Source: a virus
Direction: 5' to 3' (one strand)
Length of the DNA stretch: 30,282 bases
IMG/VR virus record: IMGVR_UViG_3300032265_000467
Location: 1 to 30,282 of that record
The notes under the pieces were generated by a model. The model was not told where the DNA came from, made no database searches, and saw only the letters and a program-made list of their open reading frames with translations. Below are positions 8,580 to 18,507 of this stretch, in pieces (positions within the stretch are counted from its first letter, which is position 1; every line of letters begins with the position of its first letter). Both the position numbers and the translations under genes were made by a program.

Positions 8580-9262
8580 CCTATTTTACTACCGCTATTG
8601 ATGCCGCATTAAATTCAGCAAAGATCACTGATGCTGAATTTGTTCGTGTAACAGTTTATAATCCCTTAAGTTCTTCAGTAACTCCTTTTACCTATTGTCT
8701 AAGCAACAGTTATAAAACTGAAACATTTAGTAGTAATAATTTTAGTGGATCATTTGTTGCCCTAGGTGGTCTGGTCAATATCAGTGGTCATCAACGTGAT
8801 CTAAGTGTTACCGCATTTGATACACAAATTACTCTAATAGGTATTGATCAAACACAGATTAAAAATATTCTTGAAGTGGGTTGGAATGAGGATACTCCCC
8901 CAACATATCACGCTGGTCTAAAAGGATCTAAAATTGAGATATGGCGTGGATTTTATGATGCCAACTATAACCTAATTGATACACCACAGTTGCGATATAC
9001 CGGCATTACAACTTCATATCATATTACAGAAGATCGTCAAAGTCAGGTTGACACCTTTAGCTTAACCATACAATGTAGTTCTTATAAAACTGTATTGGAA
9101 AATAGATTTAGTGGTCGACATACCAATGGTGCTAGTTGGAACAATAATGTTCTACCTCTATATGATGGCAATGGCAATCCAACTAACACTAATTATGATA
9201 GTTCAATGGATCGTGTTCAAGCGATTCATAATACAACATTTAATTTTGGACTTCCAGTATGA
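8576..9262 (+). CDS. Tail tip / hub-associated protein
   Basis: 228 aa from ATG 8576, which overlaps the previous stop in ATGA; an in-frame ATG at 8528 lies inside the previous gene and is less likely. The C terminus reads KTVLENRFSGRHTNGASW and later SMDRVQAIHNTTFNFG. This matches the motif seen in tail proteins encoded just before J-like hubs (a small strand, then R-x-x-G-R-x-T-N, then D-x-x-M/F-x-x-V). The domain is beta-rich and probably forms part of the tail tip. ATGA overlap with the following gene. Confidence 0.6.
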   Translation: MTYFTTAIDAALNSAKITDAEFVRVTVYNPLSSSVTPFTYCLSNSYKTETFSSNNFSGSFVALGGLVNISGHQRDLSVTAFDTQITLIGIDQTQIKNILEVGWNEDTPPTYHAGLKGSKIEIWRGFYDANYNLIDTPQLRYTGITTSYHITEDRQSQVDTFSLTIQCSSYKTVLENRFSGRHTNGASWNNNVLPLYDGNGNPTNTNYDSSMDRVQAIHNTTFNFGLPV

Positions 9263-9708
9263 TAAGACAGGCCCAGGTCAAAGATACAGATCAATTGATT
9301 GAGATGCTGCATAGATATAAACTAGCAACTCCTCTTGAATGTCTTAAGGATGCCAAGGAAGATACCGCACGAAATATTCTTGAAATGATATTCACCAAGA
9401 ATAATGGTGTTATTCTAGTATCCACAGATCCTCGTGGTGACCTAACTGGATTCTTAATTGCTATCAAGAATATCAATATCTGGGACCATACCAAGTTCTG
9501 TATGAATGAATTGGCCTATTGGGTTAATCCAGAGGCTAGAGGAACAAGTGCTGGATATAGATTATTAAAGACCTATGTAGACATTGCGACCATTATGAAG
9601 AATTCAGGAGAAATTACCTATTTCACTGTGAGTAAAATGATTAATAGTCCAGACCTAAACTATGAACGTTTTGGGTTTAAGAAATTAGAAGAAACTTGGA
9701 GCCAATAA
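9259..9708 (+). CDS. GNAT-family N-acetyltransferase
   Basis: 149 aa. The order of elements fits the GNAT fold: an N-terminal strand and helix (MIRQAQVKDTDQLIEMLHRY), a central strand pair (GVILVSTDPRGDLTGFLIAI), then strand 4 with the acetyl-CoA binding loop, ELAYWVNPEARGTSAGYRLL at residues 84-103. In that loop RGTSAG replaces the textbook Q/R-x-x-G-x-G/A but keeps its shape. A final NYERFGFKKLEE is the usual end strand. It would transfer an acetyl group to an unknown amine. It is embedded by ATGA overlap inside the tail-tip operon, so the substrate may be a tail or host surface protein, but nothing in the sequence says which. Confidence 0.75.
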   Translation: MIRQAQVKDTDQLIEMLHRYKLATPLECLKDAKEDTARNILEMIFTKNNGVILVSTDPRGDLTGFLIAIKNINIWDHTKFCMNELAYWVNPEARGTSAGYRLLKTYVDIATIMKNSGEITYFTVSKMINSPDLNYERFGFKKLEETWSQ

Positions 9709-9709
9709 C

Positions 9710-12082
9710 ATGCCAGCCGCACTTATAGCATCATATTTCGCAGAAGGCACATTTGCCTACGCCGCCACCTACTTTGCCGTGCGTTTGGCAACTACCTATG
9801 CTATTGCCAGTCTACTACAGCCTAATCAACAGCCTACAGTAGGATCAGGAACAGCAGGAGGAGAACTACAGTTAGGACCAGCTACAGATAATAAACTACC
9901 TGTGGCCTATGGTAGCACCTATGTTCAACCAGTGGTTACAGATGCTATTATTTCAAGTGATCAACAGACCATGTGGTATGTGTTGTCTTTTAGTGAAACC
10001 ACTGATTCGGGTGATATACATTTTGAAGAAGTATGGTATGATGGCAAGTTATTATTGTTCAATGGCAATGCTGGTGCTGATCCTGCTGAAATCCTAGGTT
10101 GGTGGACTAGACCTAAAAAGAATAGTAAGATTGGCGGAACCATTGAAGTAGCACCTGCTGGCAAGGTCGCCATGTATTTTTATAAGAATGGTAGTGCTGT
10201 GCCTACCAGCCATAGAGCCTATGATAATTCTGCTGGCTTTGCCAACATTACAGATAATCTACAGACCACTAGCCTAGATGCTAGAACTGTTCTACAGGAC
10301 AGTCGCATTCCTGATCAACTTAAATGGATCACCAATGATGCTATGAGCAACACGGTATTTGCTATTCTTAGATTAAACTATGACAGCAATGCTGGAGTTC
10401 ATGGACTTGGTCAGATCCAGGCTAAAATTGTTAACACTCTAACAGCACCAGGTGATGTAATCAAAGATTATCTAACCAATACACGTTATGGTGCTGGAGT
10501 TCCTATAACCAATATCAATACAGCCACCTTGACCTCATTGAATACCATCAGTGCGGCCAGTCTAAGCATCACAGATACTCTAGGTCAAAATGTCAGCAAT
10601 TCATTTACCTATGAAATTAATGGTATTGTTGATACTACCAAGGACTGTCTAACCAATCTAAATGACATGACACAGGCCTGTGATAGTTGGCTACAGTGGG
10701 ATGAACGCCAGGGTAAATGGGGTGTGATTACTAATCTTAGCCTATTTCAAACAGGACAAACTACTGCCACCATGACTGTGATCAACAGCAATAATATCAT
10801 TGGTGGAATTAATATTACTCCTACTGATCTAAAATCCAGTGCTAATAAGATTACTGTTGCTTTTCCTAATCCAGATATCATTGGTCAAACTGATTATCGT
10901 TATTATTGGTTAGAAGATCAATTTAAATCACCTAATGAACCTGAAAACAATATTCAAATTGCCTATCCTTTTGTCAGTGATCCAATCCAGGCTACCTATC
11001 TAGGTTATCGCAAGTTATGGATGAGCCGTGAAGACATAATCATTAACTTCACCATGGACTATTCAGGCATACATCTCAATGCTGGTGATATTGTGGCCAT
11101 AGATCATGAATGGTATGGTTGGGCTCCAAACACCTACAATAATCTGACCTGCCCAGGTAAACCATTTCGTGTTACACAGATCAAAGAAGCCAAGGATGCT
11201 AGTGGATTCCTAAGTGTTCAAATTACTGCCATGAGTTATAATGACAGTATCTATACCACAATGAATCCGCACTATTATACTCCTGATGAATTTGGCCTAT
11301 TGACCAGCACCAATTATATCAGCAGGCCTAATGCGCCGATCTATCGTGCGGATATCAGCAATACCTCAACTGGCATATTCATCATACAGGGTGATATACC
11401 TACCAGCGGTAATGTCACTGGCATGGAATTCTGGTATAGTGTGACCACCAGCACCTTTAACAGCAACAACTATACTCTATATACCACACAATATTATGGT
11501 AATGGTGGAACCTTATATCCTCATACTGCTACCAATGGTCTAAGTTATTATGAGCAGGTCCAGATACAAGGCTTTGCTACCAATACCTATTGGTGGGTGA
11601 CCCGAGCACAAGGTCCTAACAGTTCAAGTGACTTTAGTGATTCTAGTGCGGCCATTGCTTGGTCATCAACTGCTACAGTGATTCAAGGTCAACAGGTTCT
11701 TGATGGCAGTATCGCAGGCAGTAAGGTAGTGACTCCTGCCAGCAATAACCAAAGTTCACCAAGTTTCTTTAGTCAACTAGGTCCTATTCTAGGAGCAAGT
11801 GCTGGCCTATTGGGCGCAAGTTATTTGTATAACAAGGGATATCTAAATGATATTCTTCCTGATTTCCTAGGCAAGGATTTGTCTACACCACCAGGTGAGG
11901 CCAAGCCGGTAGATCCAGGTATCTTTGGTCCTACAACAACCACTAGAGGTCTACAGGCCAGCAATGGAGAACCTACAGATAATCCACAACCTGGAGATAC
12001 TCTAGAGATAGTGGCAGACGCAACACCACAACCACCTGATGTATATGATAGTAGTGTTTACAATTTTGATGATTACGCATAA
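9710..12082 (+). CDS. Central tail hub / host-specificity protein, J-like
   Basis: 790 aa. The N terminus is hydrophobic (residues 1-35), followed by GPATDNKLPVAYGSTYVQPV, a stretch resembling the start of J-type tail hubs. DVIKDYLTNTRYGAGVP near residue 248 is the typical J-family segment (D-x-L-x-x-x-x-Y-G-A-G). A later TNSFTYEI/WLQWDERQGKWGVI region and a fibronectin-like C-terminal half follow. The end is Pro/Asp-rich and probably flexible. Gene order after tape measure and tip proteins supports the role: it closes the tail tip and links to receptor-binding fibres. GGAG lies eight bases before the ATG. Confidence 0.78.
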   Translation: MPAALIASYFAEGTFAYAATYFAVRLATTYAIASLLQPNQQPTVGSGTAGGELQLGPATDNKLPVAYGSTYVQPVVTDAIISSDQQTMWYVLSFSETTDSGDIHFEEVWYDGKLLLFNGNAGADPAEILGWWTRPKKNSKIGGTIEVAPAGKVAMYFYKNGSAVPTSHRAYDNSAGFANITDNLQTTSLDARTVLQDSRIPDQLKWITNDAMSNTVFAILRLNYDSNAGVHGLGQIQAKIVNTLTAPGDVIKDYLTNTRYGAGVPITNINTATLTSLNTISAASLSITDTLGQNVSNSFTYEINGIVDTTKDCLTNLNDMTQACDSWLQWDERQGKWGVITNLSLFQTGQTTATMTVINSNNIIGGINITPTDLKSSANKITVAFPNPDIIGQTDYRYYWLEDQFKSPNEPENNIQIAYPFVSDPIQATYLGYRKLWMSREDIIINFTMDYSGIHLNAGDIVAIDHEWYGWAPNTYNNLTCPGKPFRVTQIKEAKDASGFLSVQITAMSYNDSIYTTMNPHYYTPDEFGLLTSTNYISRPNAPIYRADISNTSTGIFIIQGDIPTSGNVTGMEFWYSVTTSTFNSNNYTLYTTQYYGNGGTLYPHTATNGLSYYEQVQIQGFATNTYWWVTRAQGPNSSSDFSDSSAAIAWSSTATVIQGQQVLDGSIAGSKVVTPASNNQSSPSFFSQLGPILGASAGLLGASYLYNKGYLNDILPDFLGKDLSTPPGEAKPVDPGIFGPTTTTRGLQASNGEPTDNPQPGDTLEIVADATPQPPDVYDSSVYNFDDYA

Positions 12083-12093
12083 TGGAGATTTGA

Positions 12094-13539
12094 ATGGCTA
12101 ACCAAACCGATAAATTTAATACCTCGACCTTTATAACCAATAACGCACCACCTCAACAGACAGCGTTTCCTTCCTCAATGAGTTTTAGAGGACCTGCTGG
12201 CGCATTAGGAAGTGTGCCTATTGATCCTGTGACCAATCAGGCTATCTATAGACAGGTTATAGATAGTGCTGGAGTTCAAACTGTTTCATCTACCTTTTTA
12301 GGTGGCAATGGTTATATTCCCGGAGCCAAGGATAGTTACACCACACATATTGGATCATCAACACAGTCTACAGTAAACACAGTCAATCAGATTGTGGCAG
12401 GACCTGGCATCTATATCAGTGCGCCTAATGGACAGGGTGTAGTTACTATTTCAACCAGTCCTATTCCTACCACTCTAACACAGGATAATCTCTATGATGT
12501 GCGTTGGACTATTACAGATCCTGATCACATTCCTTCAATAGGTGACCAAAGTCAATTTACTGCTGTAGGTGCCAATGGTCTTACCCTACGCAGTCGTGAT
12601 GGAGTAAACTTTGTTGAAATGGGTCCACCTAATTCATTAGGAGTAGATCTATATAATGGAGTAACACTACAAAGTAGTGAATTTGGATCTGCTGGAACTG
12701 TCTATTGGGATGCTGTTAGTGCTATTGATCAATATAATAATCTAGTATATGTTCGAAGCCTATGGGGTCGATTGGCCAATACCACAACCAACAATGTGGT
12801 TACTGGAGATGGATTTAATATTCCTAGCAGTCATTTTAAAATTAATGGATCCTCAGATATTACTGGAGAAGTTGCTGTTTCCTGTTATACATTTTATAAA
12901 TCAGGAAGTTTTGCCAATGCCCTACACCTAATTGGTTCATTAGAAGGCGCTATCTATCGAGTAAATGGTCTACCTTTTAACTATTATAATGCTTCCTCTC
13001 TTGATGGGGTAGATACAGCCATTAGTGTAGGTCTAGAATATAATGATAGTGGAGCCACTGCCATAGGAGCAGGTGCTAGTAATTTATCAGACCATACAAC
13101 CAGTAGTTATCGTGTGGCCTTTGCTGGTAGTCGAGGTCTTGCTGGTGGAATATTATATAGTAATCGAGTTGGTTCAAATTCCAGCACATGGACCTTGGTA
13201 ACTGCTCCTCATAGTTTAGATGCTATTGCCTATGGTAATGGACATTGGGTTGCCGCAGGAGCAAGTGATTGTGTTGGCACCAGCACAGATGGAATATCAT
13301 GGACATGGTCCTCATCAGGTTGGCCAGGTAGTCGTTGGTTAAGTGTTACCTATGGTAATGGAACTTTTGTCATTGTAGGGGCCAATGGACATGTGGTTTA
13401 TTCTGAAGATAATGGAGCCACATGGACCAGAGGACAATCAGGAACTGCCAATAACCTAAACGCTATTGCCTATAGTCCTAGCCTGAATAAATTTGTAGCA
13501 GTAGGTGATAAAAGAACTATTGTCACTGTTAATGGATAA
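12094..13539 (+). CDS. Tail fibre with C-terminal Asp-box (beta-propeller-like) repeats
   Basis: 481 aa, with TGGAGA upstream of the ATG. The N-terminal 130 residues are low-complexity Ser/Thr/Asn sequence, including GPGIYISAPNGQGVVTIS, a motif common in phage fibre shafts. The C-terminal third holds Asp-box type repeats: STDGISWTW near residue 395 and SEDNGATWTRG near residue 434 (S-x-D-x-G-x-x-W). Each follows AYGNG/TYGNG strands and VAAGA/VIVGA blocks. Such repeats build sialidase-like or Ycf48-like propellers. No sialidase catalytic Arg triad is recognisable, so a binding role is more likely than cleavage. It lies next to the hub and is likely part of the adhesion apparatus. Confidence 0.65.
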   Translation: MANQTDKFNTSTFITNNAPPQQTAFPSSMSFRGPAGALGSVPIDPVTNQAIYRQVIDSAGVQTVSSTFLGGNGYIPGAKDSYTTHIGSSTQSTVNTVNQIVAGPGIYISAPNGQGVVTISTSPIPTTLTQDNLYDVRWTITDPDHIPSIGDQSQFTAVGANGLTLRSRDGVNFVEMGPPNSLGVDLYNGVTLQSSEFGSAGTVYWDAVSAIDQYNNLVYVRSLWGRLANTTTNNVVTGDGFNIPSSHFKINGSSDITGEVAVSCYTFYKSGSFANALHLIGSLEGAIYRVNGLPFNYYNASSLDGVDTAISVGLEYNDSGATAIGAGASNLSDHTTSSYRVAFAGSRGLAGGILYSNRVGSNSSTWTLVTAPHSLDAIAYGNGHWVAAGASDCVGTSTDGISWTWSSSGWPGSRWLSVTYGNGTFVIVGANGHVVYSEDNGATWTRGQSGTANNLNAIAYSPSLNKFVAVGDKRTIVTVNG

Positions 13540-13548
13540 GGAATAATT

Positions 13549-16500
13549 ATGATTTTTACACCAGCACCGCAAAATGGCATTACACCAGCATCCACAACTG
13601 GGACCATACAGAGTAATTTTATTCTAATTGCCAGTTCTACTGCGACCAGTTATGGCAAACCTGTTGTGCTTAAGGCCATTAGTGATGCCGCTGTCTACAA
13701 AGAAAATCCTGTGACATTTTATAGTCGTTGGAACAATGGTTCTACGACCACAACCATTACTCTAGGCACCAGTAGTTTTATCAATGTCAGCAGTTGTCCT
13801 TTTGTTCTTAAGACTTTACAAACAGGAACACACAATATCTATGCGGTATGGCCTGGACAGGGACGTTTTGCTGGACAAACAACTATATATAATTCTACTG
13901 CCACAGTTTCAGTGGCCTCTGGTGCTAATTTAGGTGGCACATTTAATATTATCTCATCAGTGCCTAGTGGAACTGCCATTGCTGGCGAAACACCTGTTAC
14001 CTTTGAAGCCATCTTATCTACTTCTACCTTTGTCACAGGTAGTTTTGTTTTTTATGAAGATCACACACAGTTAGGTAGTGTGACCATATTTGAAAATGCT
14101 GGATTCTTAACTGTTCCTTATCTAGATCCAGGCACACATCTTATTGAAGCAGTATGGGCAGGATCTAGTGTAGATGGAACTACCTATCAAGGTGTATCAA
14201 CATCTACAACCTATACAGTTCTAGCAGGCCGTGATAGTCATGCTGGCCTAAACCTAGCATTTACACCTAGTTATGGAGTCTATAGAGAAGGCAACATACA
14301 GATGGTGGCCACATTGACAACCTCAACAAATTTACCTGGCAATATCAGTTTTTATGATGATGCCAATGTGCTATTAGGTTCAGTGCCTGTGGTCAATAAT
14401 CAAGCAGACTTTACAATCTTTAATAATTTAACCACTGGAACCTATACCTATACAGCCACATGGGATGGCAATCAAACATCAACTCCACGTTATCTTAGCC
14501 TTACCACTAGTAGTAATATAGAAATTCTTGCTAGAGAATTACCAGATACACTTTATTTGACCATTAATCCTAATCCAACTAGTTATATGGTCAATACAGT
14601 ATTCACTGCCTATTTCACTGCCACTACCAGTGCGGTCTATACAGGCACAGTGGTATTCTTTGATGGTAATGTGCCTATTGGATCAAGCACTTTAACCAAT
14701 AATCAGGCTGTTTTTCAAACAACCAGTTTAGCACCAGGCAATTATAATATTTCAGCCTATTATCCAGGTAGTCTTGGCACACCTAAATATTATTCAACAT
14801 CTAGTCAAGCTATAGGTATGACTGTAACCACAGGATTAAGTTTTCCAACTCCTATGGCATTAACTATTACCAATGACAATTATCTAGGTTTAAATCAATT
14901 TGTTGCTGGTTATCCCACATATTTTACCTTGGATCTAAATACTTCAACCAATCTAAGTGGGCAAACAACCTATATTGTTCAAAATTATCAATCATTGACC
15001 ACAGGAACATTTACCTTTAATGGATATGATAATTATTCCAATATGGAGTATACCTATTCTACTCCAGGCACCCAATCTGTCTATGGTCTATGGTATGGTG
15101 GATTAGAAGAAGGTAAATTTTATGCTAGTCAAAGAACAAATCCTGCTAGTGTGTTTACTATAACCAATGGATATGTTATAGGTCAACCTTTAAACATTGA
15201 TGTAATTAATGATCCCTATGGTGGAATTCATGGACCATATATTGTAAATGAAACACAAACAATTAAGGCTAATATTACAGGAACAAATTATTTTAATGGC
15301 GAAGTGGATTTTTATGTTAATGGTAGTGAAATTGGAACTGCTACTTTTATCAATAGTGTTGCTGAATTACCTACCTTATTTGCTTCATCGGGAACATATA
15401 CTGTTTACGCCAATTGGTTAGGCGGCACAGACACTAATAGACGACCATTTATAGGTAAAACTTCGGCCTTGTTTACCATAACAGCAATTAGTGCCTATAC
15501 CTTAGGTCCTGCTATTACTTTGGCTCCTTATAAAACATTAACCAGTAATTTGCCTGGATATTTGTCAGCTAATGTATCTACTAGTTCACAAATGTCCAAC
15601 AATATAAATTTCTATTCTAATGGAACCTTTATTGGAACAGCAACATTTAGTAGTTCTACTAATCAGGCCATATTAATTACAAATTCATCTACATTTAGTT
15701 CAACCGGAACATATACTATTTCAGCACATTGGTTAGGTGGAATTATAGATGGCACAAGACCTTATTTTGACAAGCAGGCTGTTACTGCAACTGTTAATGT
15801 AATCTATGCTGTTTCATTCCCTGGTAGATTAACACTTTCCACTAATCCATCAACAACTACTCCATTTACTACTGAAACAATTACTGTTACAGCCAGTAGT
15901 GGAACTAATTTATCTGGAACAATTACCTTGACAGATACCATTTATGATCCTAATCCTTATATTTGGAGTGGAACTACTACTACAAATAAAATTATTTGTG
16001 GTTGGATTAGCAGTCAATTTATCACAGGATTTTTATGGGATGAAATTACTCCCGGGTCTACATCTACTCCATTTACTGTAGCTTTAGGCGGTGGTGATCA
16101 TCCACCAACTGTTAAAATTTATAGTCCTGATCTAAATAAAACCAGTTATTATTGGGTAGCCAGTATTACAGGATCTGGTTATAATGGACCTAATCCACCA
16201 TATTCTGGTAATAATGCTTATGTTTCTGGAGTTTGGTATTATTCTTATACCAAATGGGCCAGTGTTCAATTAATTCCTACCACTGACAACGATGTTTTAT
16301 ATGATTTATATAGTGTTTATGGAATAGGTAATGGCGCTCCTTATACTCCTATTAATCCTAAATGGACTCCTTGGCATCAGGCCTTACAAAGATGTATAAT
16401 TGAAACAGGAAGTTTAATTAGTAATTCTAATTACAATCATATATTGGCGGTGAATACAGTGACCACTTTGGCCTTGACCACAGGTAGCACAAGTCTTGTG

Positions 16501-16974
16501 GGATTACCTGCCACAAACATTAGTGGATTAAATTCAAATACAATTCATAATTTGTCAGCTTCATGGCCTTTAGGCATCTTTGACGGTGTAAGAACTTATG
16601 GAACACAAACTAATACCGCAACTTTAACAATTAGCACTGGAACTATTAAATTAATAGCGACACCTCCTTATACAGTAGTATATGATGTAAATTCTAATGA
16701 TTCCTATCTAAGTGGCGCTTATGATACACGTTCCTTGGCTAGTGCTCATACTGCTACTTCATTTAGAGCAACCTTAAGTTCAACTCCATCTTCACCAATA
16801 ACTTTACAATTGGCCAATTTTGGAACTGTAATATCAACAGCAACCAGTGTTGGAAATACGGTAACTTTTAATTTTCCAGCTAATAGTTTTTCAACAGGAA
16901 CCTATGCATTTACAGCCATATATCCAGGAGCAACAACCTATACTTCAAATATATTAGGCTATAGAATATATTAA
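13549..16974 (+). CDS. Giant bacterial Ig-like repeat protein (adhesin/fibre)
   Basis: 1141 aa composed of about nine tandem domains of roughly 100 residues. Each has the signature of bacterial Ig-like domains: G-x-V/I-x-F-Y-x-D/N-G-x-x-x-G-S/T, then a G-T-Y/H-x-I-x-A-x-W/Y-x-G strand. Examples are GSFVFYEDHTQLGSV, GNISFYDDANVLLGS and GTVVFFDGNVPIGSS. The eighth domain is interrupted at about residues 797-963 by a Trp/Tyr-rich insert without the Ig pattern. Phage Ig-like domains usually decorate structural proteins and bind carbohydrates weakly; here they form a whole protein. No signal peptide or membrane anchor. From about 15,000 onward the codons look more A/T-rich than in the first half. 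SD AAGGA precedes the ATG. Confidence 0.78.
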   Translation: MIFTPAPQNGITPASTTGTIQSNFILIASSTATSYGKPVVLKAISDAAVYKENPVTFYSRWNNGSTTTTITLGTSSFINVSSCPFVLKTLQTGTHNIYAVWPGQGRFAGQTTIYNSTATVSVASGANLGGTFNIISSVPSGTAIAGETPVTFEAILSTSTFVTGSFVFYEDHTQLGSVTIFENAGFLTVPYLDPGTHLIEAVWAGSSVDGTTYQGVSTSTTYTVLAGRDSHAGLNLAFTPSYGVYREGNIQMVATLTTSTNLPGNISFYDDANVLLGSVPVVNNQADFTIFNNLTTGTYTYTATWDGNQTSTPRYLSLTTSSNIEILARELPDTLYLTINPNPTSYMVNTVFTAYFTATTSAVYTGTVVFFDGNVPIGSSTLTNNQAVFQTTSLAPGNYNISAYYPGSLGTPKYYSTSSQAIGMTVTTGLSFPTPMALTITNDNYLGLNQFVAGYPTYFTLDLNTSTNLSGQTTYIVQNYQSLTTGTFTFNGYDNYSNMEYTYSTPGTQSVYGLWYGGLEEGKFYASQRTNPASVFTITNGYVIGQPLNIDVINDPYGGIHGPYIVNETQTIKANITGTNYFNGEVDFYVNGSEIGTATFINSVAELPTLFASSGTYTVYANWLGGTDTNRRPFIGKTSALFTITAISAYTLGPAITLAPYKTLTSNLPGYLSANVSTSSQMSNNINFYSNGTFIGTATFSSSTNQAILITNSSTFSSTGTYTISAHWLGGIIDGTRPYFDKQAVTATVNVIYAVSFPGRLTLSTNPSTTTPFTTETITVTASSGTNLSGTITLTDTIYDPNPYIWSGTTTTNKIICGWISSQFITGFLWDEITPGSTSTPFTVALGGGDHPPTVKIYSPDLNKTSYYWVASITGSGYNGPNPPYSGNNAYVSGVWYYSYTKWASVQLIPTTDNDVLYDLYSVYGIGNGAPYTPINPKWTPWHQALQRCIIETGSLISNSNYNHILAVNTVTTLALTTGSTSLVGLPATNISGLNSNTIHNLSASWPLGIFDGVRTYGTQTNTATLTISTGTIKLIATPPYTVVYDVNSNDSYLSGAYDTRSLASAHTATSFRATLSSTPSSPITLQLANFGTVISTATSVGNTVTFNFPANSFSTGTYAFTAIYPGATTYTSNILGYRIY

Positions 16975-17047
16975 AAACTTAACTTATATTAAATAACAAT
17001 ACCAGACCAGTTCAACAGGACTAGTCCATTGTCCAACAGGAGAAATC

Positions 17048-17551
17048 ATGGCAACATTAGACTTTAGCCAATATATTGGCGGATCAGATAACATTCAGGT
17101 GGAGATCGCATTTCCATCCACACAAAAAACAGCAGTTTACAATTTCAACACTGATATTACCAGTTGGAATTTTCATCTCGACTATCAGACAGTGGTCGCA
17201 GATACCATATCATATAATATTCAAACTGGGGCTCCTAATTTTAGTGGAACTAAGATTATTGGCACATTTCCTGTAGGTGGTATTTCAACATCTACCTATG
17301 TTCAGGTCTTGAACGCAAGTTCAGGCACAGTGGCAATTACTATCCCAGGTGGACTCTACACAGGACCAATTATTCCTGATGCCCGTAGTCATACTCCAAT
17401 TACTGTAGTTGGTGTAACCTGGAGAGACAACGCTACTCCTCCACAGATTAATACACATCGTTGGGCTATTCTACAATCATGGGAACCAGGCGTAACTTCA
17501 GGCGACCCTACTCTAGCGGATACTTATGCTCCAGTCGTTGTAGGAGCATAA
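17048..17551 (+). CDS. Small beta-rich protein in fibre cluster, unknown
   Basis: 167 aa, mostly Thr/Ser/Ile-rich strand sequence (NFNTDITSWNFHLDYQTVVADTISY) with no recognised domain. CAGGAG seven bases before the ATG is a strong ribosome site. The 73-base gap before it contains a duplicated CAACAGGA and a palindrome (GGACTAGTCC, 17018-17027). It is one base from the downstream collagen-like gene and is probably co-translated with it. Possibly a fibre chaperone or connector. Confidence 0.6.
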   Translation: MATLDFSQYIGGSDNIQVEIAFPSTQKTAVYNFNTDITSWNFHLDYQTVVADTISYNIQTGAPNFSGTKIIGTFPVGGISTSTYVQVLNASSGTVAITIPGGLYTGPIIPDARSHTPITVVGVTWRDNATPPQINTHRWAILQSWEPGVTSGDPTLADTYAPVVVGA

Positions 17552-17552
17552 A

Positions 17553-18476
17553 ATGGCCTATACCGTAAACATTACCGCTTATGAACCCAAGGTAGACATA
17601 AGCGAAAACCAACAGGTTGTTACAGTAAGTGCTACCACTACCAATGTTGTTGTAAACACAACCCCAGCCATTTTTGGCACAGTTCCTACTCCAGGCGCCA
17701 CAGGACCAACCGGCGCTACTGGACCAACCGGCGCCACAGGTGCCGCAGGAACAAATGGAATAAATGGTGCCACAGGCGCCACAGGACCAACCGGCGCCAC
17801 AGGTGCCCAAGGTCAAGGATATAATGCCACTAGCACATCCACTATCACATTCAGTGGCTATCTTACTTTCCAAACAATGATCACAGTGAATAACAGTTAC
17901 AATGCCTATTCAACTGGAACCAATATTTCATTATTCAATAGTTCAACTGGAATAACCTTATTTGGTTATATTGTTAGTATTTCAGGTGCTAATTGGCAGG
18001 TTCAGATCGAAGCCTATCAACAATCTTCAACTAGATTTAATATATATGGATCATATACAGGTTTCTATATCGCAATCGCAGGTCCAACTGGACCTGGTTT
18101 TGATCAAAATCTAAACACCACAAGTTCAGTTACATTTTCGCAGGTAAAACTGGGTAACATTGTAAATATGAATGCCTATAGTGTGAGTGGCATTACGGGC
18201 ACAAATACTGTTAATATTGGTGGTCTAGACACTAGTCAATATAATGTAGCCAAATATCTAGTTCATATCAAGGACCAGAGCAGTTGGCAAGTAGATGAGA
18301 TTTTATTACATGGGGATGGAAGCAATCTTTCATTCACTAGGTATGGGGAATTAGATAACAATGGTAGCCTAGGTTCTTATGCTTATCAGTATACAGGATC
18401 TACAGCAACAGTTACCTTTTTGCCCACAGCCGCAACAAATATGAACGTAACGTCACAAATAACATATCTGGTCTAA
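17553..18476 (+). CDS. Collagen-like tail fibre protein, short
   Basis: 307 aa. Residues 48-86 are 13 perfect Gly-X-Y triplets (GATGPTGATGPTGATG and on), expected to form a collagen-like triple helix in a trimeric fibre. A spacer domain follows (FQTMITVNNSYNAYSTG to IAIAGPTGPG), similar in layout to one in the next gene. The C-terminal head (VDEILLHGDGSNLSFTRYGE to FLPTAATNMNVTSQITYLV) has the same pattern as the C terminus of the next protein. The N terminus is short. SD AGGAG nine bases upstream. Confidence 0.75.
   Translation: MAYTVNITAYEPKVDISENQQVVTVSATTTNVVVNTTPAIFGTVPTPGATGPTGATGPTGATGAAGTNGINGATGATGPTGATGAQGQGYNATSTSTITFSGYLTFQTMITVNNSYNAYSTGTNISLFNSSTGITLFGYIVSISGANWQVQIEAYQQSSTRFNIYGSYTGFYIAIAGPTGPGFDQNLNTTSSVTFSQVKLGNIVNMNAYSVSGITGTNTVNIGGLDTSQYNVAKYLVHIKDQSSWQVDEILLHGDGSNLSFTRYGELDNNGSLGSYAYQYTGSTATVTFLPTAATNMNVTSQITYLV
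17694..17810 (+). repeat. Collagen-like Gly-X-Y repeat region
   Basis: 13 consecutive Gly-X-Y triplets, with Pro at some X positions (GPT). The nucleotide sequence is a 9-base periodic repeat with recurrent GGCGCCACAGG-like words. Confidence 0.9.
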
Positions 18477-18507
18477 TTACCCAGATCTAACATAGGAACT
18501 AAAAGAC

